Position numbers and translations under genes: made by a program. The notes beneath the pieces were generated by a model. The model was given only the letters and a program-made list of their open reading frames with translations. It ran no database searches and was not told where the DNA came from. Below are positions 14,934-22,855 of a DNA stretch of 53,526 nucleotides, piece after piece (position 1 is the stretch's first letter; every line of letters starts with the position of its first letter). Origin of the DNA: an uncultured Saccharospirillaceae bacterium (GTDB lineage Bacteria; Bacteroidota; Bacteroidia; Flavobacteriales_D; CAJJDF01); NCBI GenBank assembly GCA_950054195.1, contig CATLPG010000018.1:1-53526 (forward strand), in the 5' to 3' direction.

Positions 14934-16311
14934 AATGGTTGAAAATACTTTCGTTTGTCTTTAAATAAGTCAACGTGTAAGAAGGCCATTGTATATTGTC
15001 TTTCGCTAAAAAGAGTCGGGTTTTACGCCTGTTGTAACGTTCTAATGTTTTGTTGTTTGGTAATTCTTCTTCTAGAGCTAGAAGTTTAGGTATTGTTCGG
15101 TCACTAAATGAAAATAAATACCTCCAATCTGGCTCTATACCTTTAGCTAGTGCAGCATGTACATTGTAGTCAATAATATAATTTTCCCAGTCAATCGGAC
15201 TTAAACAAGCTATGCAAACGATAAAACTAATAGTTAGTCTATTGAAATAATACCAGTTAGTTTTGTTTTTGGAAATTTTGATTATCGTAAATGCTAATCC
15301 GATTAAACACAAACCTAAATAAACATACACGCCAATTCGTTTTAAGGTAAGGTCGTACTCACTGATGTATAACCAATTTTTGTATACACAAATACCTACT
15401 AAAACAATGTTTTGTGCAATCCAACCGTAGGTAAGCATATCCATCCACTTTCTATTTTCACCAAGTAATTCTCGTTTGTAATTAAAGAGCAGGACAATAG
15501 ATATCGCTAAAATGATGGAAAGAATAAGCATGTTGATTGCTGAGTGAAGCATACGGCTATAAGAGGCATCTATTTCTTTTTGAGTCAGGCTATAAATGTC
15601 TAGTACATTGGATAGTAATAGAATTATATTCAAAGAACCTAATAAGAATAAGCCAGCAGTAACTAAATGACTATTTGTTTTTTCATTAGTGATACTTATA
15701 GTTTCACTAAGTTTATTAGCATCATTTGTCTCTTCAAGCCACTTTAATTCTACATTATAAATTAATCCATATAGCCAAATGATAACATCTACATTAAACA
15801 ATATCCATTGAATAGAAATAAATGATAAGTCAATGGATGCTATAAAGTCAGCAAAGAGTTTATTTGAAAAAGCATACATAGCTACAAAAAGCATGATTAC
15901 TGGTATCGTGGTTATTACAATCCAATACTTTTTTAGAAGCGTATTAATTTTAGGTGTTCCATTATCTTTAAAAAATAAAATTGGAGCCAAAATGAAGGAT
16001 AAAAACTGATGCAATAATCCCGATAATAGTTGATAGTTTTGATACATTAATGTCCCTTGTAAAATAATAAGAGTAACGAGATAAATACTGAGGCTATAGC
16101 CATCTCCATAAAAAGCAATGCAAATACTTGAAAGAGTAGTAGCTCCTAACAATATATAAGAGGAAGTTTTTAGATTATCCCTTTGAGAAACTAATAAATA
16201 GATCAAATAGACCAAGTGGAAGAGAAGAAAGTTAACTCCAATACCTTGCTTGTAAAACACAATATTACTAAGGACTAATAAAATGGAAAAAAAGATGTTT
16301 TTTGTTTTCAT
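14926..16311 (-). CDS. DUF4173 (DUF4153-like) membrane protein
   Basis: Inner-membrane protein of 461 residues with about a dozen hydrophobic segments and a soluble tail. The pattern fits DUF4173: a PVIMLFVAMYAFSNKLFADF segment, a helix with NMLILSIILAISIVLLFNYKRE, a tail with NYIIDYNVHAALAKG, and an SFSDRTIPKLLALEEELP region. It overlaps the upstream 203-residue gene by 4 bases (ATGA) and the downstream 39-residue gene by 8 bases, so it is in the middle of a tightly packed operon. The DUF4153/DUF4173 group has no settled function. Confidence 0.75.
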   Translation of the reverse strand: MKTKNIFFSILLVLSNIVFYKQGIGVNFLLFHLVYLIYLLVSQRDNLKTSSYILLGATTLSSICIAFYGDGYSLSIYLVTLIILQGTLMYQNYQLLSGLLHQFLSFILAPILFFKDNGTPKINTLLKKYWIVITTIPVIMLFVAMYAFSNKLFADFIASIDLSFISIQWILFNVDVIIWLYGLIYNVELKWLEETNDANKLSETISITNEKTNSHLVTAGLFLLGSLNIILLLSNVLDIYSLTQKEIDASYSRMLHSAINMLILSIILAISIVLLFNYKRELLGENRKWMDMLTYGWIAQNIVLVGICVYKNWLYISEYDLTLKRIGVYVYLGLCLIGLAFTIIKISKNKTNWYYFNRLTISFIVCIACLSPIDWENYIIDYNVHAALAKGIEPDWRYLFSFSDRTIPKLLALEEELPNNKTLERYNRRKTRLFLAKDNIQWPSYTLTYLKTNESIFNHYE

Positions 16312-16919
16312 AGCGTAGGTTTTAAATTGATAATGTTTAAGCTGATTTCGGTACTACTAATTATTTTATAGACTAAGAAAGCTTCAAAGATTATTACAAA
16401 TGATACTATCACATTTAATACAAAATAAAGGATGGTTTTATCCTGATAGTACTTTAAATAAAAGACTAAAAGGAATAGCAAAAAGGGACCATTAATGAAG
16501 AATAAGAGAAAAGGTAAATTTATAATGACTAGAATATTAATTATCATTCCTATGATAATAAAGTTCTTTTGAAGATGATAAATGATACCTATTGAATGCT
16601 CGATATTCGAGGTAATGATTGAGAAGAAGACAAGCAAATACAATAGTATCATTATCTCTTCATGAACAAAGACTTTTCCATATATGCCGAACACAAAAAA
16701 TAGTGTTGTGAGTTGAAGCACTATTGTTTCTAAAAAATAATAAGATTCTTTAGATGAACGGTCATAGCTGTAAAGCCCCGCTAATATCAATGATAGTATT
16801 GGTAAAGTAACTAGAAATATAATGCCAAAAGGGATAATTAATAAAATCCAAAATCTATCAAAAAATAGAAAGATAGATAAGGATAATAATAGGTTAACTA
16901 TTATATAAACAGCCTTCAT
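16308..16919 (-). CDS. hydrophobic membrane protein of unknown function
   Basis: 203 residues, not recognised. It is almost entirely hydrophobic, with about six or seven predicted membrane helices separated by very short loops (for example DRSSKESYY and YYQDKTI). No catalytic or ligand-binding motif is visible. It overlaps the Coq4-like gene upstream by 4 bases (ATGA) and the DUF4173 gene downstream by 4 bases, so it should be co-translated with both. Its constant company suggests a membrane complex encoded by this operon. Confidence 0.8.
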   Translation of the reverse strand: MKAVYIIVNLLLSLSIFLFFDRFWILLIIPFGIIFLVTLPILSLILAGLYSYDRSSKESYYFLETIVLQLTTLFFVFGIYGKVFVHEEIMILLYLLVFFSIITSNIEHSIGIIYHLQKNFIIIGMIINILVIINLPFLLFFINGPFLLFLLVFYLKYYQDKTILYFVLNVIVSFVIIFEAFLVYKIISSTEISLNIINLKPTL

Positions 16920-17377
16920 AACTCCTGAATATTATATTGATCAATCAAATCGTTCGTATTTATATGAAGCATATTCTCATAAGAGAGGTGATGAAAGGGG
17001 AGTGCTAACCTTCCTTTTCTGTACGAGCGAATAAATAGTGGCAGCTTATTAATAAAACCTATGCTAGAGATCAATACAAAAATTTGATAAACACTGAGCT
17101 TTCCGTTACCCAATAAATAGTATTGCAGAGCAACTTCATTTTTCACCTCTGTATTGGTTGAGGTAAGTACATGCATGATATCGTGACGCTCAAATTTTGG
17201 AAGAATGTCCAGTTCATTATCAAGTAAAAAGGAATAATAAGCATGCCCTAATTGATCATCTTTAAATACACTCAAATCACTCTTGGTAATATTCCAAGCT
17301 CTTTTCTTTCGCTTAAAATAGCGTCTATACAATCCTTCGGATGCAAAAAATAGTATTTTATAAAATTTATTCCTCAT
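16916..17377 (-). CDS. Coq4-family protein
   Basis: 153 residues. The central HDIMH (His65-Asp66-His69), eleven residues, then Glu81, is exactly the HDxxH-x11-E metal-binding motif of Coq4. The C-terminal segment (YRKGRLALPFHHLSYENML ... DQYNI) also follows the Coq4 pattern of a G-R element and a final helix. In eukaryotes and proteobacteria Coq4 acts in ubiquinone synthesis as a membrane-bound, zinc- and lipid-binding protein. Flavobacteria use menaquinone, so this copy probably has another role, perhaps binding an isoprenoid or other lipid. It is the first gene of a five-gene operon otherwise made of membrane proteins, with a palindromic operator-like site 10 bases upstream. Family call strong, function open. 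Confidence 0.75.
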   Translation of the reverse strand: MRNKFYKILFFASEGLYRRYFKRKKRAWNITKSDLSVFKDDQLGHAYYSFLLDNELDILPKFERHDIMHVLTSTNTEVKNEVALQYYLLGNGKLSVYQIFVLISSIGFINKLPLFIRSYRKGRLALPFHHLSYENMLHINTNDLIDQYNIQEL

Positions 17378-17387
17378 AATTCAAATA

Positions 17388-17404
17388 ACTTTGAAATTCA
17401 AAGT
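17388..17404. promoter_or_regulatory. palindromic operator-like site upstream of the Coq4-like operon
   Basis: Perfect palindrome ACTTTGAA-A-TTCAAAGT (8-1-8), containing ACTTTG-N5-CAAAGT. It lies 10 bases before the start codon of the Coq4-like gene and overlaps its likely -7 element (TTACTTTG on the minus strand, 17400-17407, one mismatch to TAnnTTTG). The same 6-5-6 layout is found at 18350-18366. It is a candidate binding site for the winged-helix regulator encoded next door. Confidence 0.5.
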
Positions 17405-17422
17405 AAATAGATCAAAAAAATA

Positions 17423-17716
17423 TTATATCCCTTTGATAAGCTTTTCTAATGCATTAATGTGTTCTTCAAAAGCTTCCTTTCCTTTTTTCGTACAAGCATA
17501 ACTGGTGTTCGGTTTTTTACCAATAAATGCTTTCCTAACAGTTACAAACTCTTTCTTTTCTAGTGCACTGATATGACTAGCCAAATTTCCGTCTGTTACA
17601 CCTAACAACTCTTTCATTTCTTTATAATCCACCCAATCGTTTACCACAAGCACCGACATGATACCAAGGCGAACCCTGCTTTCAAAAGCTTTATTTATTT
17701 GGTCAATCTTTCCCAC
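17423..17716 (-). CDS. small winged-helix transcriptional regulator
   Basis: Cytoplasmic DNA-binding protein of 97 residues made of a single winged-helix domain. An N-terminal helix (INKAFESRVRLGIMSVL) is followed by the helix-turn-helix DYKEMKELLGVTDGNLASHI, with recognition helix DGNLASHISALEKK, and a wing (VTVRKAFIGKKPNTSYACT). This fits the HTH_34/ArsR-MarR-like group common in Bacteroidota, which has no separate sensor domain. It starts 8 bases after the 205-residue membrane protein gene, so the two are co-transcribed. Two copies of one palindrome at the promoters of this pair and of the Coq4-like operon make autoregulation and control of the neighbours likely (inferred). Confidence 0.9.
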   Translation of the reverse strand: MGKIDQINKAFESRVRLGIMSVLVVNDWVDYKEMKELLGVTDGNLASHISALEKKEFVTVRKAFIGKKPNTSYACTKKGKEAFEEHINALEKLIKGI

Positions 17717-17724
17717 ACGTAAAG

Positions 17725-18342
17725 TTAACGTATTCGCTCGTATTTAAAATAAATGTAAATTCCGTAAACAATATGCATCAACCCAAAACCAATCGCCCAA
17801 TAAACAATACCGTAACCTAAATCAAACAGACTTAATAGTCCAATACACGATTGAACAATACCCAATCCCTTGATCTCTTTGAGAGTGTAGTGGCTTGCAT
17901 TAATCAAGGCTAATCCATAAAAGAGTAGAGTAGCGGCAGGGATTAATATATAATATCTGTGATAAATAAGTCCTAAAACAACAATTCCTCCAATAGCTAG
18001 AGGTATAGCCATGTTAATTATCATCTTCTTTGCTGTTTTATTCCAAAAAGGAAATTGCTGTTTTTTAGCTTTTCGTTTGCTTAAAACATAAGCAGTAGCT
18101 AAAGAGAGTAATAGAACTCCAAGAGGAATAGCAAACATTTGCTTAATAATATCTTTAGTTATTCTAATATGACCATTGTAAGCTATAAAATGATCTTGAA
18201 CAATAAAATAGGCTAATATTGCTCCAATAATAGCATATAGTCCAATGAAAATTCCTGATAACCCCGAAAGCGACATAAATTTTGTCGAGCCTTCCATCAT
18301 TTTTCTGATGTGGGTGATGTCTTGATGATGTTTATTGCTCAT
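17725..18342 (-). CDS. membrane protein paired with the winged-helix regulator
   Basis: 205 residues from the chosen start; not a named family to me. A short polar N-terminus (MSNKHHQDITHIRKMMEGST) is followed by about six membrane helices with short basic loops (SKRKAKKQQFPFWNKTAKK). An upstream in-frame ATG at 18429 was rejected because a good promoter with its -7 at 18361-18368 lies between it and 18342. The downstream winged-helix gene is 8 bases away. Membrane protein plus small HTH regulator pairs of this kind are frequent in Bacteroidota. The membrane protein may sense envelope state or modulate the regulator, but this is inference. Confidence 0.8.
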   Translation of the reverse strand: MSNKHHQDITHIRKMMEGSTKFMSLSGLSGIFIGLYAIIGAILAYFIVQDHFIAYNGHIRITKDIIKQMFAIPLGVLLLSLATAYVLSKRKAKKQQFPFWNKTAKKMIINMAIPLAIGGIVVLGLIYHRYYILIPAATLLFYGLALINASHYTLKEIKGLGIVQSCIGLLSLFDLGYGIVYWAIGFGLMHIVYGIYIYFKYERIR

Positions 18343-18348
18343 AAAAAG

Positions 18349-18390
18349 AACTTTGTTTTTCAAAGTTATTAAATTAACGTAACCTTCCAA
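18349..18390 (-). promoter_or_regulatory. promoter with overlapping palindromic operator
   Basis: On the minus strand TTG (18388-18390), a 19-base spacer and TAACTTTG (18361-18368) form a full consensus Bacteroidota promoter for the membrane protein/regulator pair. An inverted repeat with 7-base arms (AACTTTG, five T, CAAAGTT; 18349-18367) overlaps the -7 element and the expected start site. This matches the palindrome at 17388-17404 in sequence and position. The leader would be only about 12 bases. Confidence 0.7.
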
Positions 18391-18527
18391 ATAATATTTT
18401 AATCGTTTAAGTTTTTTTAAGAACTGCATTTCAACGTAAAAAAAATGCAGTTCACAGCATTATCTTTTAGCAGATGTGTGGTATTTCAATATATCATATA
18501 TATTTATGGTATAAATATTGCAGTGTT

Positions 18528-20141
18528 ATGAAAAAAATAATTTTCTTATTTAGTTGTATAGTGTCAATTGGAATAGTGTCAATTGGATATAGTCAAAATG
18601 TAGGTGTTGGTACAACCACTCCTTCTACTTTTTTTCATGTTAAACCACCTGTTACTGTTGTTGATCCAGTTAGGATAGAAGGTTTAGCCAATGGTTTGGA
18701 TTCAAATTTTGTTGTCGTTGATGCGAATGGTGTTTTAAGATTACGACCAGCTAGCACATTACCAAGTGGTAGTGGTGGAGGAAATAATATTTCTTTTCAA
18801 GTCAATGGATCTAATCTAGAAATAACGGATAATGGAGGAACGTTAACTGTACCACTTTCTTCTTTGCAAACAGGAGGTTCAGGAAACGATTTAGATACTG
18901 TTGTAGGTAATGAGTATAATACTACTTTCCAAGTAAACGGAGCAAACCTAGAAATCATAGATGGTGGTGGAACATTATCTGTACCGTTATCTTCATTAGG
19001 AGCAGGAGGTAGTAGTTGGGATTTACTAGGAAATGCTGGAACAAACCCTGCGACAAATTTTTTAGGAACGACTGACAATAATGATGTAGTTGTTAGAGCA
19101 AATAATACGGAAGTCTTAAGAGTTTCAACAGCTGGTGAGCTATTAGTTGGAACTACAACCACAGGAGGTGCAAATATTGTTACGAGAGCAACAGGAACAA
19201 CTGGAGGTGTATTTATTGTTCATGATGGAAATGCACCAGCTTTTCAGGCAGTTAATACTGGGGTAGGAACAGACCCACCAATTACTGCGGTTACAGCTTC
19301 TTTTTCTCCAGCTATCGATGGAAGAAATACACAGTCAAATGGTAATGGTATTGCAACAGCTACAAGCGGAGTAACACCATTATTATCAACTACTGGTAGT
19401 GGAGGAGCGTTTACAGGTTATCATGGAGCACTTGGAGCGTCTGTAAATGTGCTGGAGGGTGTTGGTATTATAGGATCTGGTAACGGACAAGTTACTTACA
19501 CATTACCTCTAAACGATGGGGCTGGAGGAGCTTTTACAGGGCAAAAGTATGGAATACTAGCTAGGGCAACAAACCCAACGGGTTTAAGTACTGGTGTATA
19601 TGGTATTGGTAATCAATGGGGAGTTTTTGCAGGAGGTAATTCTGGTGCAACTGGAACCAAGTCTTTTGTAATTGATCACCCACTTGATCCAGATAATAAA
19701 ATATTGAAACACTACTCTATGGAATCGCCAGAGGTATTGAACTTTTATAGAGGAAATGCTGTGTTAGATGCTAATGGAGAAGCAGTAGTTGAGCTGCCAA
19801 ACTATTTTACTGCACTAAATAAAGACTTTTCTTATCAATTAACTGCTATAGGTTCTGCTAGTAACGCTTTCATAAAAACAGAAGTTAACCAAAATGGACA
19901 ATTTGTTATTGCAGGTGGTCAACCCGGACAAAAAATTTCTTGGAATGTGTATGGACAAAGAAACGACAAGGCTGTTCAAGCTAACCCATTTAGTACAGTA
20001 GTAGAGTACGACAAACCTCAAGAAAAGAAAGGTAAGTATCTCTCTCCAGAAGCTTATGGACAATCATGGGAAGATGCATATTTCCCACTAAAAGAAGAAA
20101 CGGGTGTTCGAGCTGATTATCAAGTGAAGGATAAAAAGTAG
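18528..20141 (+). CDS. secreted fibre-like protein with two internal repeats
   Basis: 537 residues from ATG 18528. An upstream in-frame ATG at 18474 was rejected because only the later one gives a signal peptide (MKKIIFLFSCIVSIGIVSIG). The mature part starts QNVGVGTTTPSTFFHV, typical of trimeric, tail-fibre-like proteins. Two 28-residue repeats (at 90 and 134) and glycine/threonine-rich stretches follow. The C-terminal portion (GTKSFVIDHPLDPDNKILKH, then ESPEVLNFYRGNAVLD, YFTALNKDFSYQLTAIG, KISWNVYGQR) is a conserved end domain seen on many Bacteroidota and phage-fibre-like proteins. No T9SS tail. Likely a surface adhesin or fibre; the partner is unknown. Confidence 0.85.
   Translation: MKKIIFLFSCIVSIGIVSIGYSQNVGVGTTTPSTFFHVKPPVTVVDPVRIEGLANGLDSNFVVVDANGVLRLRPASTLPSGSGGGNNISFQVNGSNLEITDNGGTLTVPLSSLQTGGSGNDLDTVVGNEYNTTFQVNGANLEIIDGGGTLSVPLSSLGAGGSSWDLLGNAGTNPATNFLGTTDNNDVVVRANNTEVLRVSTAGELLVGTTTTGGANIVTRATGTTGGVFIVHDGNAPAFQAVNTGVGTDPPITAVTASFSPAIDGRNTQSNGNGIATATSGVTPLLSTTGSGGAFTGYHGALGASVNVLEGVGIIGSGNGQVTYTLPLNDGAGGAFTGQKYGILARATNPTGLSTGVYGIGNQWGVFAGGNSGATGTKSFVIDHPLDPDNKILKHYSMESPEVLNFYRGNAVLDANGEAVVELPNYFTALNKDFSYQLTAIGSASNAFIKTEVNQNGQFVIAGGQPGQKISWNVYGQRNDKAVQANPFSTVVEYDKPQEKKGKYLSPEAYGQSWEDAYFPLKEETGVRADYQVKDKK
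18795..19010 (+). repeat. 44-residue-period internal repeat in the fibre-like protein
   Basis: Copies begin at 18795 and 18927, 132 bases (44 codons) apart, each about 84 bases. Both encode FQVNG-NLEI-DGG-TL-VPLSSL-GG with few changes (first-copy Ser/Asn/Thr become Ala/Gly/Ser). The DNA has drifted, mostly at third positions, so this is an old duplication of a structural unit. Confidence 0.85.
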
Positions 20142-20146
20142 TAAGT

Positions 20147-21481
20147 CTAAAGCTTCACAATTTTTTGCTGATGAATTTTTCCATCTGACAAAAATAGTGT
20201 TACAAAATAAGTTCCAGAGATCAACTCAGTTAATTGGATTGAATGCTCACTGCTTGATAAAACAACCTTGCCAGTAACATCCATAAGTTGTATGGTTTGA
20301 ACAGCTGTTGTTGATTTTATTGTTAATTCGTTGGAAGTTGGATTAGGATAAATGCTTATGTTAGTCTCGTTAAGATTATTCATACTAGTTGATTGGTTAC
20401 AACTTGTAGCGCACCAGTTTCTTGTATTTAATTCACATTTAATGGTTTCATAGGCTAGTTTATTTGTTCCATTTCCAGGATACGTTCTAATACCTAGCGT
20501 TCTTAAATACTCATAAAAAGCAGTGTCTGAGATGCCATAATAGGGAACAAGTGCGGCAACTTCAGCATGACTCCAATCATTTGTTTTAAAAATAGTCAAA
20601 TACTTAATGTTTGATTGATATGTGTCCCATGCGTCAAACACATTTTCGTAAAACTGCGCTTGCAAAGCTTCACTGCTATTACAAACATCACTAGAGGAAT
20701 ACCCACATTCAGCAAAGTAAATAGGTTGATTGGTATCGGGATAAGCAGTAACCAACTCTTGAAAATCTGTAAATACAGCTGAAGGTGGCTTCATGGTGAA
20801 ATTACTTTCCAAAGGGTAGTAAGTAGTTGATACGATATCAGTTTTATTATTTACGATTTTACAAAGGTTTGAAAGGTAAGGATCAACTAAACTGTGATGT
20901 GTTAATGTAACCCCTATGTTTAAATCTTCTCCATGTAAGGCAAAATACTTTTGTTTAGCATAGACGCGAATAGAATCAATAAAAATACTATAATCTACAT
21001 ATTGCAAACTATCAATTCCCCAGTAAACGTCAGTTTCATTTCCGATTGTTAATGCGGATAATTTTAAATTGGGAAGATGAGAAAAAACCGTATCTAGTGC
21101 TCTTTTAAAGTATGAAATCATCAGTGGATCCGAAAAATTAACGGTATCTAATCCATTGGGCAACGTTCTGGAAACAGTATTTATCGTTGCCATTTGAAGT
21201 TCAACTTCTAAATTATACGCAGGGTAATAAAAATCAATTAGATCTAGAAATCCAGTAATAAAGCTTTGGTTAAAATTGCCAGTGTCACTTTCTAGATCGT
21301 TCCATGTAAAAAACAAATGAACAGATTCCATGCAAGCATCAATGGCATAAAGTAAAGAAGAGTCATAGTTGCCATTTTCTGCCAAATCGACTTGGTAGGC
21401 TAATGTTCGATTCCCTTTAGACTGCTGACCGTAAACAGTTATCGAAAATAAAAAGGATAGAAGTAGAATATAATTTTTCAT
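20147..21481 (-). CDS. secreted TIM-barrel glycoside-hydrolase-like protein with T9SS tail
   Basis: 444 residues from ATG 21479-21481 (a second ATG 15 bases upstream is possible). It has a signal peptide (MKNYILLLSFLFSITVYG) and then a catalytic-looking domain of about 350 residues. Glu149 in LTIGNETD follows Asn as in clan GH-A acid/base residues. Glu258 in PIYFAECGYSS is placed like a GH-A nucleophile near the end of a strand. A long Asn/Ser linker precedes a T9SS type A sorting domain (YPNPTSNELTIKS ... SGTYFVTLFLSDG). Overall it resembles distant GH53- or GH5-like hydrolases, but the exact family and substrate are not certain. It ends 5 bases from the convergent fibre-like gene and lies 53 bases after tolC with no visible terminator, so it may be read from the efflux operon or its own promoter. 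Confidence 0.8.
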   Translation of the reverse strand: MKNYILLLSFLFSITVYGQQSKGNRTLAYQVDLAENGNYDSSLLYAIDACMESVHLFFTWNDLESDTGNFNQSFITGFLDLIDFYYPAYNLEVELQMATINTVSRTLPNGLDTVNFSDPLMISYFKRALDTVFSHLPNLKLSALTIGNETDVYWGIDSLQYVDYSIFIDSIRVYAKQKYFALHGEDLNIGVTLTHHSLVDPYLSNLCKIVNNKTDIVSTTYYPLESNFTMKPPSAVFTDFQELVTAYPDTNQPIYFAECGYSSSDVCNSSEALQAQFYENVFDAWDTYQSNIKYLTIFKTNDWSHAEVAALVPYYGISDTAFYEYLRTLGIRTYPGNGTNKLAYETIKCELNTRNWCATSCNQSTSMNNLNETNISIYPNPTSNELTIKSTTAVQTIQLMDVTGKVVLSSSEHSIQLTELISGTYFVTLFLSDGKIHQQKIVKL

Positions 21482-21534
21482 GGATATGATTTTCAACCAT
21501 TTTTACGAAAATTATTTTAGTTTGTTGCAGAAAA

Positions 21535-22851
21535 TTACTCCTGAATTAAGCCTCCTGTGATTCTGGTAAGCTCTGTGTTTACGTCAATTAATTCATAGGT
21601 CGCTTCTAATGAAGCAATACCCGTATTTAAAAATGCAAGCTGTAAATCACGGTAATCAAAAGAGTTGATAATTCCTGCCTTAAAGCGTTCTTCAGCCAAA
21701 GATAGATTTACTCTTGCGTTATTAAAGATGTCTCTAGAAAGCTTTAAGATTTGTTTTCTTGCCTCAAATAACTGGTATTGAGTGTTTAGTTGGGTTGTTA
21801 AGTTTACTTTAGCATCTTCTATGTTCAAATTAGAAATCTCTTCTTGGATTTTTGTGTTTTGAATTTGAGTTTTAACTTTTCCACCGTTAAATAGGTTATA
21901 GCTTAAAGAAAAGTTCGCATAATAGTTAATGTTTAAACCATTTTGAGCAGGAAAATCTGCAATTTTAAAACGACTATTTGTTGCATTAGCTCCAAGTGAA
22001 AAATCAAATACAGGATATAAATTAGATCGAGCAATTTTTAGTTCTTGCTTCATAATCGCCAAATTGATGTATTGGTTTCTAATGTTTGTGTTGTTGGTTA
22101 ACATCTTTGTTTTTAAATCAGCTAAATCATAGGATTGGGATTCAAAACGTAGTTTATCTGTTAACTTAATTTCAGTATTCTCATCAACAAGCATGAGTTG
22201 CTTTAGACTTCTTAACGCATTTTCATAAGCTAATTCTTGTAATAAGTAGTTCGATGAGTCGGTTAAAAAAGCATTTTTAAACTGTAACGTTTCAAAACTA
22301 GTAGATGTTCCGATGTTTTTACTTAATTCATAATACTCATATCGATCAAAAGATAAACTCATTACTTCTCCAATTAAAGTAAGTTTATCCTTCTGTAGCA
22401 AAGCATTGTAATAAGCCAATGTAATTGCTTGTATAGTGTTTTCAACTACCATTGCTTCATTCCCTTTAGATTGCTCTTTTAGTTGTGCTAATTTTTCTTT
22501 GTTAGCCATGACAGCAAAACCATTAAATAAGGTCCAATTTAATTGAACACCTCCCTGTACCGAATTAGAGATGAGTAATTCCTGAATAAAAGAAGTAGGG
22601 TTTTGACTTTGATCTGAGATATTATTGTTTTGTGCAATGCTCACACCAATAGAAGGATATCTACCTGCCATTCCCCAATTATCATTATTCTCTGCTATTT
22701 CTGTTTGCTTTTTTACAATTTGAATTTGATAATTATTAGCTAAACCTAATTCAATACATTGCGATAGCGTTAACTGCTTTTGACTATTTCCTGTTGAGGA
22801 AAGCAGTAACAAAATAGATACAGTGAAAATATATGCTAAAATCTTCTTCAT
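21535..22851 (-). CDS. TolC-family outer-membrane efflux protein
   Basis: Outer-membrane channel of a tripartite pump. It has 438 residues from ATG 22849-22851, giving a standard signal peptide (MKKILAYIFTVSILLLLSS). In-frame ATGs at 22863 (overlapping the pump's stop codon) and 22872 are alternatives. The body shows the two-fold TolC pattern: LTLSQCIELGLANNYQIQIV at the start, long alpha-helical hairpins, and the second-half copy with ARVNLSLAEERFKAGIINSFDYRDLQLAFLN (split across the hairpin turn). It is the last gene of the adaptor-pump-channel operon, 4 bases after the pump gene. Confidence 0.92.
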   Translation of the reverse strand: MKKILAYIFTVSILLLLSSTGNSQKQLTLSQCIELGLANNYQIQIVKKQTEIAENNDNWGMAGRYPSIGVSIAQNNNISDQSQNPTSFIQELLISNSVQGGVQLNWTLFNGFAVMANKEKLAQLKEQSKGNEAMVVENTIQAITLAYYNALLQKDKLTLIGEVMSLSFDRYEYYELSKNIGTSTSFETLQFKNAFLTDSSNYLLQELAYENALRSLKQLMLVDENTEIKLTDKLRFESQSYDLADLKTKMLTNNTNIRNQYINLAIMKQELKIARSNLYPVFDFSLGANATNSRFKIADFPAQNGLNINYYANFSLSYNLFNGGKVKTQIQNTKIQEEISNLNIEDAKVNLTTQLNTQYQLFEARKQILKLSRDIFNNARVNLSLAEERFKAGIINSFDYRDLQLAFLNTGIASLEATYELIDVNTELTRITGGLIQE

Positions 22852-22855
22852 AGGA

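Noticed and set aside
18343-18429. Longer N-terminus (29 extra residues) for the 205-residue membrane protein from ATG 18429
   Set aside because: A full consensus promoter (TTG at 18388-18390, TAACTTTG at 18361-18368) lies inside the extra stretch, so the transcript would start after that ATG.
18474-18527. Upstream ATG for the fibre-like protein
   Set aside because: It puts 18 non-signal residues before a perfect signal peptide that begins at 18528.
18797-19162. Minus-strand reading frame of 121 codons inside the fibre-like gene
   Set aside because: It mirrors the repeated, low-complexity coding sequence of the real gene; composition is Pro/Ser-rich shadow.
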